Assembly (NCBI RefSeq): GCF_024347055.1 | Contig: NZ_AP024896.1 | Coordinates: 744,001-808,000, forward strand | Length of the DNA stretch: 64,000 bases | Direction: 5' to 3' | Origin: Vibrio porteresiae DSM 19223 | Lineage (GTDB): Bacteria > Pseudomonadota > Gammaproteobacteria > Enterobacterales > Vibrionaceae | Shown: one piece after another, positions 17,619 to 26,424 of the stretch | Numbering within the stretch: position 1 is the first letter of the stretch | Layout of the letters: each line of letters opens with the position of its first letter | The notes under the pieces: generated by a model | Databases searched by the model: none | What the model was told of the DNA's origin: nothing | Seen by the model: the letters and a program-made list of their open reading frames with translations, nothing else | Program-made: the position numbers and the translations under genes

Positions 17619-18800
17619 ATGAAGCGTGAAGTCATTGGCTACAGCCAAATGCAAGATATTACGTCAAATCAAGAACTTGATAGTGTGCCTTTCTTTTTCT
17701 CATCCCCAAGTTGTACCTTTGTCGGTCAGGGGATTGAGCGTGAATTCAATCAAGCTATCCCGTTCAAACAACTTGCTGCGCAAGCCAACGCTCTACTTGA
17801 AGAAGCAAAAGAGCATCCCTCGGATAACCCAATATTGTTTGGCATCATCCCATTTAGTGAAGAGCATCCAACGCGCTTGATGATCCCGAAACAGCTCTCT
17901 GTTTCCAGTAGCACTCGCGGTCAAACCAAAGTCCATGAAGCCAGCTCTGCGGGGCGTTTGATTTCTGGTCCGACGGGTGAGAAATACAAACAAGGTGTGA
18001 TTGATGCCATTGAACTGTTTGCCACCACTGAACTGTCGAAAGTCGTGCTTTCTCGCGCGATTGAAGTGGCAACCGATGAAGATATCGATCATACCGCACT
18101 GCTTGATAACCTTTTGAAGAGTAACCCTAAAGGTTACACCTTCTCGGCGAAGTTGAGCGAAGGCCAGCGCTTAATGGGCGCAAGCCCTGAACTTTTGGTG
18201 CGTAAACGAGGCTCTCATTTGGAATCAAATCCGCTAGCGGGTTCAAGACCTCGTAGTGCGGATGACAATGTTAACCAAGAGCACCGATTATCACTGCTCA
18301 ACAGCGCTAAAGATCTGCACGAGCACAGCTTAGTTGTACAAGAAGTGGAACGTGTATTGAGCCAGTATTGCCGCAATTTATATACGCCAATGATTCCGTC
18401 AGTGATTGAAACCAAAACCATGCTGCACCTATCGACCTTGCTCGAAGGGGAAGTGGATGATGCCAGCGTGAGTGCACTTCAAGTCGCGGCTGACTTACAC
18501 CCAACCCCTGCGGTATGTGGTTATCCACGTCAGCGTGCCTATGATGCGATTCGTCAATTGGAATCGTTTGAACGCGGCTATTTCACTGGCATGGTCGGTT
18601 GGTGTGACGCGCGTGGTAATGGTGAGTGGGTGATTACCATTCGTTGTGCTGAAGTACAAAAACGTTCGATGAAAGTGTTTGCTGGGGCAGGGATTGTTGA
18701 TCAATCAGAGCCGGAAAGCGAACTGGATGAAACAGGCGCGAAGATGAGTACCTTCTTATCAGCCGCTGGTATCGATCTTAAAGACAAGTTAATGGCCTAA
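17619..18800 (+). CDS. entC: isochorismate synthase
   Basis: A 393-residue chorismate-binding enzyme that converts chorismate to isochorismate, the first committed step of 2,3-dihydroxybenzoate synthesis. Recognisable parts: KVVLSRAIEVATD, MGASPELLVRK, SNPLAGSRPRS, the acid/His cluster AKDLHEHSLVVQEVE, and the C-terminal ADLHPTPAVCGYPRQRA with FERGYFTGMVGW, all typical of EntC/DhbC/VibC. The ATG at 17619 has AAGGA seven bases upstream; a GTG just before it is in frame. It is the first gene of the plus-strand siderophore operon and is followed after 11 bases by entE. Confidence 0.95.
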   Translation: MKREVIGYSQMQDITSNQELDSVPFFFSSPSCTFVGQGIEREFNQAIPFKQLAAQANALLEEAKEHPSDNPILFGIIPFSEEHPTRLMIPKQLSVSSSTRGQTKVHEASSAGRLISGPTGEKYKQGVIDAIELFATTELSKVVLSRAIEVATDEDIDHTALLDNLLKSNPKGYTFSAKLSEGQRLMGASPELLVRKRGSHLESNPLAGSRPRSADDNVNQEHRLSLLNSAKDLHEHSLVVQEVERVLSQYCRNLYTPMIPSVIETKTMLHLSTLLEGEVDDASVSALQVAADLHPTPAVCGYPRQRAYDAIRQLESFERGYFTGMVGWCDARGNGEWVITIRCAEVQKRSMKVFAGAGIVDQSEPESELDETGAKMSTFLSAAGIDLKDKLMA

Positions 18801-18811
18801 GGAACCGCTTA

Positions 18812-20440
18812 ATGGACGAGTTAGAATTTACTCCATGGCCAGACGAGCTCGCAAAACGTTATCGCGAGCTTGGCTTATGGCAAGGAAAAACCTTTTACGA
18901 TTACCTATGCGACAGCGTACGTCGTTTCCCAAACCACACCGCGATTATCTGTGACGACCGTGAATACAGCTACCAGCAGATGCAGCAAGAAATTGCTCGC
19001 TTAGCCGCCGGATTTACTGAGCTTGGTCTGACCGCTGGCGATAACGTTGTGTTGCAAATGACCAATCATGAAGCGTTCTATTTTTGTTATTTCGCTCTGA
19101 TTCAGAAAGGAATTCGCCCTGTGATGGCGCTTCCTGCGCATCGTAAAAACGAGATCACCTATTTCTGCCAGCATGCGAACGCGAAGGCGTACATCATCGA
19201 TGGCGAAGACCCGATGTTTGATTACACCGAGCTAGCGCAGCAAGTCGCTGCAGAGTGTCCGCAGCTGCAACATGTGATTGTGAAGGGGGGAGATGAGTCC
19301 GCTGATGGCCGATTTGTATCGCTATCATCCTGCCGTTTGTTGCCCGATTTCACCCAAAACGCCTCTGCAGATAAAGTGGCATTCTTCCAGCTCTCTGGCG
19401 GTACGACAGGCGTGCCAAAGATGATTCCGCGTACTCACGATGATTACGCCTACAGCGTCATTGGCAGTAATGAGATTTGCGAGATCGACGAAAATACACG
19501 CTTCCTTTGCGTGTTACCTGTCGCGCATAACTACGTATTAAGCTCTCCAGGCTCTCTTGGCATCTTTTGGGCCGGTGGCACGGTGATTATCGGTGATGAT
19601 CCTTCTGCTGATGCGGCATTTGAATTGATTGAAGAGCATGAAGTCGATTTCGTTGCACTGGTTCCACCTGTCGCTTTGGTGTGGATGGAAGCGGTTCAAG
19701 ATTGCGACTACGACCTTTCCAGCCTGAAAGTGATTCAAGTTGGTGGCGCTAAATTTAGCGAAACAGCAGCGAAGCGCTTACCTGCGCTATTTGACTGCCA
19801 ACTGCAGCAAGTCTTTGGTATGGCTGAAGGTTTGGTGAACTACACCCGTTTAGATGACCCGCTAGAGATGATTACTCAAACGCAAGGTCGCCCCATTTCC
19901 GCTTATGACGAAGTGAAAATTGTCGATGAACAGGGGCAAGAAGTGGCGCGTGGTGAAGAGGGCTTTTTAACCGTTCAAGGGCCTTACACCATTCGTGGCT
20001 ACTACAAATCCGCTTACAACAACGAGCGTTCGTTTACCCCAGAAGGCTTTTACCGCACCGGTGATATTGTGCGTATGACGGCAGAAGGCAACTTGATTGT
20101 TACCGGGCGAGATAAAGATCAGATTAACCGCGGCGGTGAAAAAATCGCGGCAGAAGAGATTGAAAACCAACTGCTGAGACACCCAATGGTACACGATGCG
20201 GCGCTCATTGCTGTGCCGGATGAATACCTAGGTGAACGTAGCTGCGCAGTGATCGTGGTTCATCCGGGCAGCGATATTCGTCCTGTGGAATTTAAACAAT
20301 TCTTGCGTGATTGCGGCTTAGCTGATTTCAAAATTCCAGATTTTGTTCATTTCATTGAACAATTACCTAAAACACCCGTTGGCAAAATTGATAAGAAACA
20401 CCTGCGCCAACAGTTTGCTCAACAAACGACCACCGCTTAG
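18812..20440 (+). CDS. entE: 2,3-dihydroxybenzoate-AMP ligase
   Basis: A 542-residue stand-alone adenylation enzyme that activates 2,3-dihydroxybenzoate with ATP and loads it on an aryl carrier domain. It shows QLSGGTTGVPKMIPRTHDDY (A3), CVLPVAHNY with the aryl-acid pocket Asn, QVFGMAEGLVNYTR, YRTGDIVRM (A7), GRDKDQINRGGEKIAAEEIE (A8) and the catalytic Lys in KTPVGKIDKKHLR (A10). Length and sequence are those of EntE/DhbE/VibE. In this locus the expected carrier partner at the EntB C-terminus is absent, so its acceptor is probably the first carrier domain of the NRPS. Confidence 0.95.
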   Translation: MDELEFTPWPDELAKRYRELGLWQGKTFYDYLCDSVRRFPNHTAIICDDREYSYQQMQQEIARLAAGFTELGLTAGDNVVLQMTNHEAFYFCYFALIQKGIRPVMALPAHRKNEITYFCQHANAKAYIIDGEDPMFDYTELAQQVAAECPQLQHVIVKGGDESADGRFVSLSSCRLLPDFTQNASADKVAFFQLSGGTTGVPKMIPRTHDDYAYSVIGSNEICEIDENTRFLCVLPVAHNYVLSSPGSLGIFWAGGTVIIGDDPSADAAFELIEEHEVDFVALVPPVALVWMEAVQDCDYDLSSLKVIQVGGAKFSETAAKRLPALFDCQLQQVFGMAEGLVNYTRLDDPLEMITQTQGRPISAYDEVKIVDEQGQEVARGEEGFLTVQGPYTIRGYYKSAYNNERSFTPEGFYRTGDIVRMTAEGNLIVTGRDKDQINRGGEKIAAEEIENQLLRHPMVHDAALIAVPDEYLGERSCAVIVVHPGSDIRPVEFKQFLRDCGLADFKIPDFVHFIEQLPKTPVGKIDKKHLRQQFAQQTTTA

Positions 20441-20448
20441 GAGATATT

Positions 20449-21108
20449 ATGGCGATTCCAAAACTGAACTCATACTCACTTGATAAATTGATGCTGGGTG
20501 TGACGAATAAAGTCGATTGGGCGGTCGATCCAAATCGTGCAGTGCTGTTAGTGCATGATATGCAGCAATATTTCTTAGATTTCTATGCTGATGACCAGTT
20601 GAAATCCACCTTGATTTCCCGTGTTAAAGCACTGAAAGCGGCGTGTAAAGCACAAGGTATTCCCGTGGTGTATACCGCGCAGCCGGGTGATCAGGACCCA
20701 GCGGATCGCGCACTATTAACGGATTTCTGGGGCACAGGCTTAAAAGCCGATGAGTCTATCACGCGTATCGTGCCTGAATTGGCGCCAGAAAGTGATGACA
20801 TTGTGTACACAAAATGGCGTTACAGCGCGTTTAAACGCTCTGATTTGCTCACCATGATGCAAGAGAGTGGTCGTGACCAACTGATCATCTGTGGTGTTTA
20901 TGCACATATTGGTTGCATGTTAACGGCAGCCGATGCCTTTATGTATGATATTCAAGCGTTTTTCGTATCGGATGCGTTAGGAGATTTCTCCCGTGAAGAG
21001 CATATTCACGCGCTAAATTACGTGTCAAAACGATGTGGTTTCGTGACGACTCAAGCTGCGCTGTTGGAAACGCTGCAAGTCAAAGAGGCTGAGCTCGAGA
21101 ACGCCTAA
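20449..21108 (+). CDS. isochorismatase without aryl-carrier domain
   Basis: A 219-residue isochorismatase that hydrolyses isochorismate to 2,3-dihydro-DHB and pyruvate. The N-terminus (AIPKLNSYSLDKL), VLLVHDMQQYFLDFY, KWRYSAFKRSDLL and ICGVYAHIGCMLTAADAFM are those of EntB/VibB. The protein stops at the end of this domain (VKEAELENA). EntB and VibB are about 285-293 residues because they end in an aryl-carrier domain with a G-x-DS motif; here that domain is missing. The stop is followed by only 32 bases before the next gene, and I see no carrier remnant there. GGAG precedes the start. Confidence 0.92.
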   Translation: MAIPKLNSYSLDKLMLGVTNKVDWAVDPNRAVLLVHDMQQYFLDFYADDQLKSTLISRVKALKAACKAQGIPVVYTAQPGDQDPADRALLTDFWGTGLKADESITRIVPELAPESDDIVYTKWRYSAFKRSDLLTMMQESGRDQLIICGVYAHIGCMLTAADAFMYDIQAFFVSDALGDFSREEHIHALNYVSKRCGFVTTQAALLETLQVKEAELENA

Positions 21109-21140
21109 ACGTTTTCTCAAGCTTAATTGGTCACTTACCA

Positions 21141-21848
21141 ATGACTTTTATCGGTGTATGCCAGAAAAAGCAGCTTGCTGGGGTCACTCTTTATCTACGC
21201 AGTTTCCATCGCCATGAGTTTATTGAACCTCGGGACACTGCGCAGATATCACTGCCGAAATCCCTATGCAATGCCGCTTTAAAGCGCAAAGCAGAATTTG
21301 TCGCAGGTAGAGTCGCGGCAAATGATGCGTTGTGTGTGTTGGGATACACCGATTTTTCTATAGCTATTGGGGAGCATCGTTCCCCATGTTGGCCTGGCGC
21401 AGTGGTCGGCTCTATTTCCCACAGTGATGATATTGCCGTAGCGGTGGCAGGAGCCAAAGCAGACTGGCAAGGCTTAGGTGTGGATGTGCAAGCGCGCCTG
21501 ACTCAAGATGATCTTGAGGCGGTCAATGGCGTTATCGCGACGCCCCACGAACATGCGCTGCTTTCTTTATTAGATACACCGCTTGCTGAGCAACTGACGC
21601 TGATTTTCTCAGCAAAAGAGAGCGTGTTTAAAGCGCTCTATCCCCGTGTAAAACGTTACCTTGATTTTTCTGACGCCACTTTGGTTTGTGCAAGTCAAAA
21701 CCAACTGACTTTTCGCCTCTCCCATGCTCTGACTTTGGAGCTAGGGTTGGCTACTTGCCGCTGCGATTATCTGTGGAACTCTCATCATGTCATTACGCTC
21801 GTGACCTTACCTTGCGACCTTGAGTCGCCACGGGACGGCGCGCAATGA
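21141..21848 (+). CDS. entD: 4'-phosphopantetheinyl transferase (EntD type)
   Basis: A 235-residue PPTase that attaches phosphopantetheine from CoA to the serine of carrier domains, making the NRPS active. Motifs: KRKAEFVAGRVAAN (the EntD/Sfp N-terminal motif), VGSISHSDDIAVAV, LGVDVQ (Mg-binding Asp) and FSAKESVFKALYPRVK (the catalytic W/FSxKES-x3K region). Its size fits EntD. It lies in the operon directly before the MbtH gene and the NRPS that it should modify. Confidence 0.92.
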   Translation: MTFIGVCQKKQLAGVTLYLRSFHRHEFIEPRDTAQISLPKSLCNAALKRKAEFVAGRVAANDALCVLGYTDFSIAIGEHRSPCWPGAVVGSISHSDDIAVAVAGAKADWQGLGVDVQARLTQDDLEAVNGVIATPHEHALLSLLDTPLAEQLTLIFSAKESVFKALYPRVKRYLDFSDATLVCASQNQLTFRLSHALTLELGLATCRCDYLWNSHHVITLVTLPCDLESPRDGAQ

Positions 21849-21870
21849 CCCCCAAATTTTAGGAAATGCC

Positions 21871-22065
21871 ATGAAAGATCACTATATCAATCCGTTTGAT
21901 GACGATAAGCATTCATTTCTCGTATTGCTCAACACTTTAAAACAGTACAGCTTGTGGCCCCAATTTGCGCCGGTGCCAGCAGGTTGGCTGGTGGTGTTTG
22001 GGCCGCATCCCAAAACAGAATGCTGTGAATATATCGAAAAGCACTGGACCGATATTCGCTTGTAA
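21871..22065 (+). CDS. ybdZ: MbtH-family NRPS accessory protein
   Basis: A 64-residue MbtH-like protein: NPFDDDKHSFLVLLN, then QYSLWPQFAPVPAGWLVVFG. It carries the conserved Asn-Pro-Phe-Asp start, S-LWP and P-x-GW elements. MbtH proteins bind the adenylation domain and help it fold and work. The start at 21871 has AGGA six bases upstream. It sits 30-35 bases before the NRPS, its obvious partner. Confidence 0.95.
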   Translation: MKDHYINPFDDDKHSFLVLLNTLKQYSLWPQFAPVPAGWLVVFGPHPKTECCEYIEKHWTDIRL

Positions 22066-22100
22066 CGGTCATCGACGGAATCAGAAGGAAGAAACACGTG

Positions 22101-25100
22101 ATGTCTCAAATGTTAAATTCAATCGATGCTTGCTCTGACCTTAGTGATGCAGAGCTGGTGTTGTGTGCAATTGTGTCAGAGCTATTAAGCACTGACACTA
22201 TCACCATCGACGACGACTTTTTTGCCCTGGGCGGTGATAGTATCACTGCGATGGCGCTATCAACCAAAATGCGCAAACAAGGTTATGTGCTTAAAGCAAA
22301 AGACATTTTTGTTTGCAAAGTGCTTCGAGATATAGCAGCGAAAGCCAAAGTAAAAGGCGATAAGAAAGAGCGCAAAGTGGCGACCGCGCAACCTGCGTTA
22401 CTATCGAGTGCGCAGTGGCAAGAGTGTGAAACGCGTTATGGCAAGGTGAGCCAAGTCTTACCCGCATTGCCGCTACAACAAGGCCTCTATTTCCAATCTC
22501 TGCTTGAGCAAGCTGGTAGTCACTACAACGCTATTTCGATCATGACCTTCTCTGGCCCATTTGATCTTCAGCGTTTGCAAAACAGTTTAGATAATGTGGT
22601 CAAAACCTATCCGCAGCTTTGGGCTCGTTTCGATGCCCGCCTTACCGGGCAGCTGTTACAGGTGTTGGTCAACGTGCCTGAGCAGAGTGAGGGATTGTGG
22701 CCAATCCACGAACAAGACTTACACCATTTAACGGCAGATGAGCAGCAACAACAATTGGCGCTTATCGAACAGCAAGAGGTTGATCGTCGCTATGATCTAA
22801 TGGATCCAACCAAGCCGTTATTGTATTGCAAAGTGGTTCATCATGGTGATGAGCTGCATACTGTGTATCTCTCTGAGCATCACTTGATTGTTGATGGTTG
22901 GTCAACTCCGCTCATGCTCAACACCCTATTGCACAGTTATGCTACAGGGGAATGTGCGTTTGTCAGTGATAGCACGCCCTATGCGCAGTTGGTCGAGCAG
23001 CTTCTTGCTCGTGATAAAGAACCGGCAAAAGCACTATGGCAGGAGTTATTGCAAGGAGCGACGCCAACACTGGCCTATGATGGCGATGTAGAGCGTCATG
23101 ATATCGACGAAGTCAATCTGACCTTAAATGCCGAAAGAAGCCAACAGGTTTACCAGCTTTGTCGTAAGCAGGGCATCACCATCAACACCTTAATGCAAGG
23201 CGTTTGGGCGCTGATTCTTGGCTCCATCACTGGGCGTGAAGATGTGGTGTTTGGTACGCCGATTTCTGGGCGATTTGCACAGGTGGTGGATATTGAACAG
23301 CACGTGGGCCTGCTTACTAATACCATTCCAGTGCGAGCGAAGCTGCGTCCCGATCAAACCCTGTTTAGCCAATTAACACAGATGCAGCACGCCCAAATTG
23401 GCGTTTTGGAAAACGATGTGTTGGGGCTAAGTGAAATTCAGCAACTGGCTGGCGGTGAAAGCCTGTTTGATACCATGCTGTCGGTGGAAAACTTTCCCAA
23501 AGAAGCGCAGTGGGTCGGTGAAACTTACCACCACTGGCGTTTAGAGCAGATCAAAAATCGCGGTTATACCCATTTCCCTATGACGGTGTTTGTTGTCCCT
23601 GGTGATGAATTGCAAATTATGGTGGCGTATCGCAACCGCAAATATTCACCGCAGCGCATTGCCGGTCAAGTGGAGTGGCTGCTTGAGCAACTGGTTAGTT
23701 ATCCAGAGAGCCTAGTGCGCGATCTCTCTTTGCAAACTGAAGCTGACCGAGCGCTGCTCACCCAAATTAACCAAACGGAAGTGGTGTTACCGCAAACGAC
23801 ATTACGTGCCTTGATGCGTGAGAAAGCGCTGCAAACGCCCAAGGCCTCTGCCTTAATGGATGTGGAGCACCATTTTACGTATCAAGAGATGCGCGCTCGC
23901 GTGCAGGGCTTGACCAATCAGCTGATTGCCCATCAGGTACAAAAAGGCGATATCGTGGCTATTGCTTTGCCTCGCAGTGTCAAACTGAGCTTAGCGATTA
24001 ACGCGGTAATCGAAGCCGGGGCAATTTATCTGCCTTTGGATGTGAGTTACCCAAGTGAACGCTTAAGCTATATGGTCAATGACGCTAAACCCACTTTGGT
24101 GATCACAACTTCCGACTATGCCACTGAGTTTGAAAAGCTAGGTGATGTGCTCCTGCTGGATGCGTTACCAGAAGAGAGCGATGAACTTAGTGACAATCGA
24201 CCTTTGGATGCCCAAGATGGCGCGTACATCATTTATACCTCGGGCTCGACCGGCAATCCGAAAGGGGTGTTGGTTTCCCATGGCGCGATCGTGAACCGTT
24301 TAGCGTGGATGCAAGCAGAGTATCAGTTAAATGCTAGCGATGTCGTGTTGCAAAAAACACCCTGCAGTTTCGATGTGTCGGTGTGGGAGTTTTTCTGGGC
24401 GTTGATAGAGGGGGCGAGCCTAATGATGGCGCCGCCTGAGGTCCACAAAGACCCTGATGCACTATTGCATTTGATGGAAGATTATCACATCACCACAGTG
24501 CACTTTGTGCCATCGATGTTGGCTGCATTTATTGCTTATGTAGATTCACAAGTTGATACGAATGATCGCGTAGCATCGAGTTTACGCCGCGTATTTTGTA
24601 GTGGTGAAGCGCTCACCAAAGAGCTTGCTCGTCTTTATCAACATCATATTGATGCGCCTTTACACAACTTATACGGCCCAACCGAAGCGGCCGTCGATGT
24701 CACTTATTGTCCGGCATTTGGTCCTGAACTTGAAGAAGGGCTAAGCGGCGGCGTGCCGATCGGTTTACCTGTGTGGAACACAGAGCTGCGTATTTTAGAT
24801 AGTTTCTTACGTGAAGTGCCCATTGGTGTGCCAGGGGAGCTGTATTTGACAGGCGCACAGCTAGCGGTGGGTTATCTTAACCGCAGCGCATTAACCGCGG
24901 ATCGTTTTGTCGCGGATCCCTATGGCCCAGCGGGTAGTCGCATGTATCGCACCGGTGATGTAGTGCGTTGGCTGCCTTCGGGCAAAGTGGACTATTTAGG
25001 TCGCAGTGATGATCAGCTTAAAATTCGCGGTCAACGTATTGAGCTGGGTGAGATTGAAGCGTGTCTGCAAGAGCTTGATGGGGTTCACCAAGCGATTGTT

Positions 25101-26360
25101 TGTGCGAAAAACTTACCGTCACAAACCGGTGTCGCCGGGGCCGATAACCGCCAATTGATCGGTTATGTGCTCGCCAGTGATAAGAGTGATTCGCTCGATA
25201 CACCATTACTTGATACACATTGGCTGCGCAGTGAAATGCAAGAGCGTTTGCCAGCGCATATGGTGCCAATGGCGATCATGGTTCTGGATGAATTCCCATT
25301 AAGCGCTAACGGCAAATTGGATCGTAAAGCCTTGCCATTGCCGACGTTACAAACCAGCCATAAAGGGCGTGCTCCGCAAAGTGACAACGAGAAAATTGTC
25401 GCTCAGTTATTTTGCGAGTTATTGCAAGTGAGTGAAGTGACTGTGCAAGATGACTTCTTCTCACTCGGTGGACATTCTTTACTCTGCATGCGTTTAGCTG
25501 CCGACATTCATGAAAAAACCGGACAAACCTTATCGGTTGGGCAGGTGATCATCAATCCAACGGTAGAAGCCCTAGCGCAGTGTTTGGATGAAGGCACGGA
25601 CGGTCACTCAATGGTGGGGCTGGAAAAAGTACTGCCGATTCGCCGCGGTGAAGGTGTGCCATTGGTGTGCATCAACCCCGCATCCGGTTTCTCTTGGCTT
25701 TATACTGGACTGCTGCGTTACCTAGGTGGCGACTATCCGATCATTGGTTTGCAATCACCCCGTGAAGGTGGCGCTATCGCCACAGCGAAAACCATGGATG
25801 TGGCTTGTGATATGTATTATGCGGAGCTGAAAAAAGTGCAGCCGCACGGTCCATATCACCTTGCTGGGTATTCGTTTGGCGGCAACGTCGCGCACACGCT
25901 GGCAGCACGCCTACAGCAAGAAGGGGAAGAAGTCGCGTTTGTTGGTTTGTTCGATACGTACCCAACCGAATGCCAAGATTGGGATGCGGCCATGAACCAA
26001 GAAGTAGCAGAAAAAGAGAAAGCCGCTTTCCTTGACGAGAAAAACGGCGGGGAAGCAATGGAAATGGGGGCAGCACAACAAGCGATGTTGGCGGATGTGG
26101 ATGCTAACTACGGCTACGCCGTGGGGCTAATGGCCACGGCGAAAACTCGTTATTACGCAGGGCGAGTGCATCTGTTCGTCGCTGATCAAACCTTCCCCGA
26201 TTTTGATATCGAAGCGGTGTGGTCAAAATACGCAGCCGAGTTGACGCAACTGCATATTGATACCCGTCACCAAGATATCTTAGAGCCAAAAACGCTCAAA
26301 CAAGTCGGGCCGTTATTCGATAAGGTGATCCGCCGCGATACCCAACTTATCAAAGCCTAA
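22101..26360 (+). CDS. entF: single-module NRPS, T-C-A-T-TE, serine-activating
   Basis: A 1419-residue nonribosomal peptide synthetase. Domains: a carrier domain (about 15-85, FFALGGDSITAMAL, phosphopantetheine Ser near 47); condensation (about 110-540, HHLIVDGWS near 260); adenylation (about 560-1060, YTSGSTGNPKG and LYGPTEAAVDV); a second carrier (DDFFSLGGHSLLCMRL, about 1120); thioesterase (about 1175-1415, GYSFGGN, Asp in LFDTYP). The pocket residues that I read (D and V plus W in FDVSVWEFF, H and F in VHFVPSML and VFCSGEAL, then S, L, V) give DVWHFSLV, the EntF L-serine code. EntF is about 1293 residues and has no N-terminal carrier. The extra one probably replaces the aryl-carrier lost from the isochorismatase. 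The start is ATG at 22101, or GTG at 22098. Confidence 0.94.
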   Translation: MSQMLNSIDACSDLSDAELVLCAIVSELLSTDTITIDDDFFALGGDSITAMALSTKMRKQGYVLKAKDIFVCKVLRDIAAKAKVKGDKKERKVATAQPALLSSAQWQECETRYGKVSQVLPALPLQQGLYFQSLLEQAGSHYNAISIMTFSGPFDLQRLQNSLDNVVKTYPQLWARFDARLTGQLLQVLVNVPEQSEGLWPIHEQDLHHLTADEQQQQLALIEQQEVDRRYDLMDPTKPLLYCKVVHHGDELHTVYLSEHHLIVDGWSTPLMLNTLLHSYATGECAFVSDSTPYAQLVEQLLARDKEPAKALWQELLQGATPTLAYDGDVERHDIDEVNLTLNAERSQQVYQLCRKQGITINTLMQGVWALILGSITGREDVVFGTPISGRFAQVVDIEQHVGLLTNTIPVRAKLRPDQTLFSQLTQMQHAQIGVLENDVLGLSEIQQLAGGESLFDTMLSVENFPKEAQWVGETYHHWRLEQIKNRGYTHFPMTVFVVPGDELQIMVAYRNRKYSPQRIAGQVEWLLEQLVSYPESLVRDLSLQTEADRALLTQINQTEVVLPQTTLRALMREKALQTPKASALMDVEHHFTYQEMRARVQGLTNQLIAHQVQKGDIVAIALPRSVKLSLAINAVIEAGAIYLPLDVSYPSERLSYMVNDAKPTLVITTSDYATEFEKLGDVLLLDALPEESDELSDNRPLDAQDGAYIIYTSGSTGNPKGVLVSHGAIVNRLAWMQAEYQLNASDVVLQKTPCSFDVSVWEFFWALIEGASLMMAPPEVHKDPDALLHLMEDYHITTVHFVPSMLAAFIAYVDSQVDTNDRVASSLRRVFCSGEALTKELARLYQHHIDAPLHNLYGPTEAAVDVTYCPAFGPELEEGLSGGVPIGLPVWNTELRILDSFLREVPIGVPGELYLTGAQLAVGYLNRSALTADRFVADPYGPAGSRMYRTGDVVRWLPSGKVDYLGRSDDQLKIRGQRIELGEIEACLQELDGVHQAIVCAKNLPSQTGVAGADNRQLIGYVLASDKSDSLDTPLLDTHWLRSEMQERLPAHMVPMAIMVLDEFPLSANGKLDRKALPLPTLQTSHKGRAPQSDNEKIVAQLFCELLQVSEVTVQDDFFSLGGHSLLCMRLAADIHEKTGQTLSVGQVIINPTVEALAQCLDEGTDGHSMVGLEKVLPIRRGEGVPLVCINPASGFSWLYTGLLRYLGGDYPIIGLQSPREGGAIATAKTMDVACDMYYAELKKVQPHGPYHLAGYSFGGNVAHTLAARLQQEGEEVAFVGLFDTYPTECQDWDAAMNQEVAEKEKAAFLDEKNGGEAMEMGAAQQAMLADVDANYGYAVGLMATAKTRYYAGRVHLFVADQTFPDFDIEAVWSKYAAELTQLHIDTRHQDILEPKTLKQVGPLFDKVIRRDTQLIKA

Positions 26361-26380
26361 TCTCTTCCATTCATCTCTAA

Positions 26381-26405
26381 GCCTTCAGCCGCAATGGCTG
26401 AAGGC
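26381..26405 (+). repeat. hairpin between the NRPS and exporter genes
   Basis: GCCTTCAGCC and GGCTGAAGGC are perfect 10-base arms with a GCAAT loop. There is no U-tract, so this is more likely an RNA-stabilising or partial attenuation hairpin inside the operon than a full terminator. Confidence 0.5.
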
Positions 26406-26424
26406 TGCTTAGTAAGACGTTATT

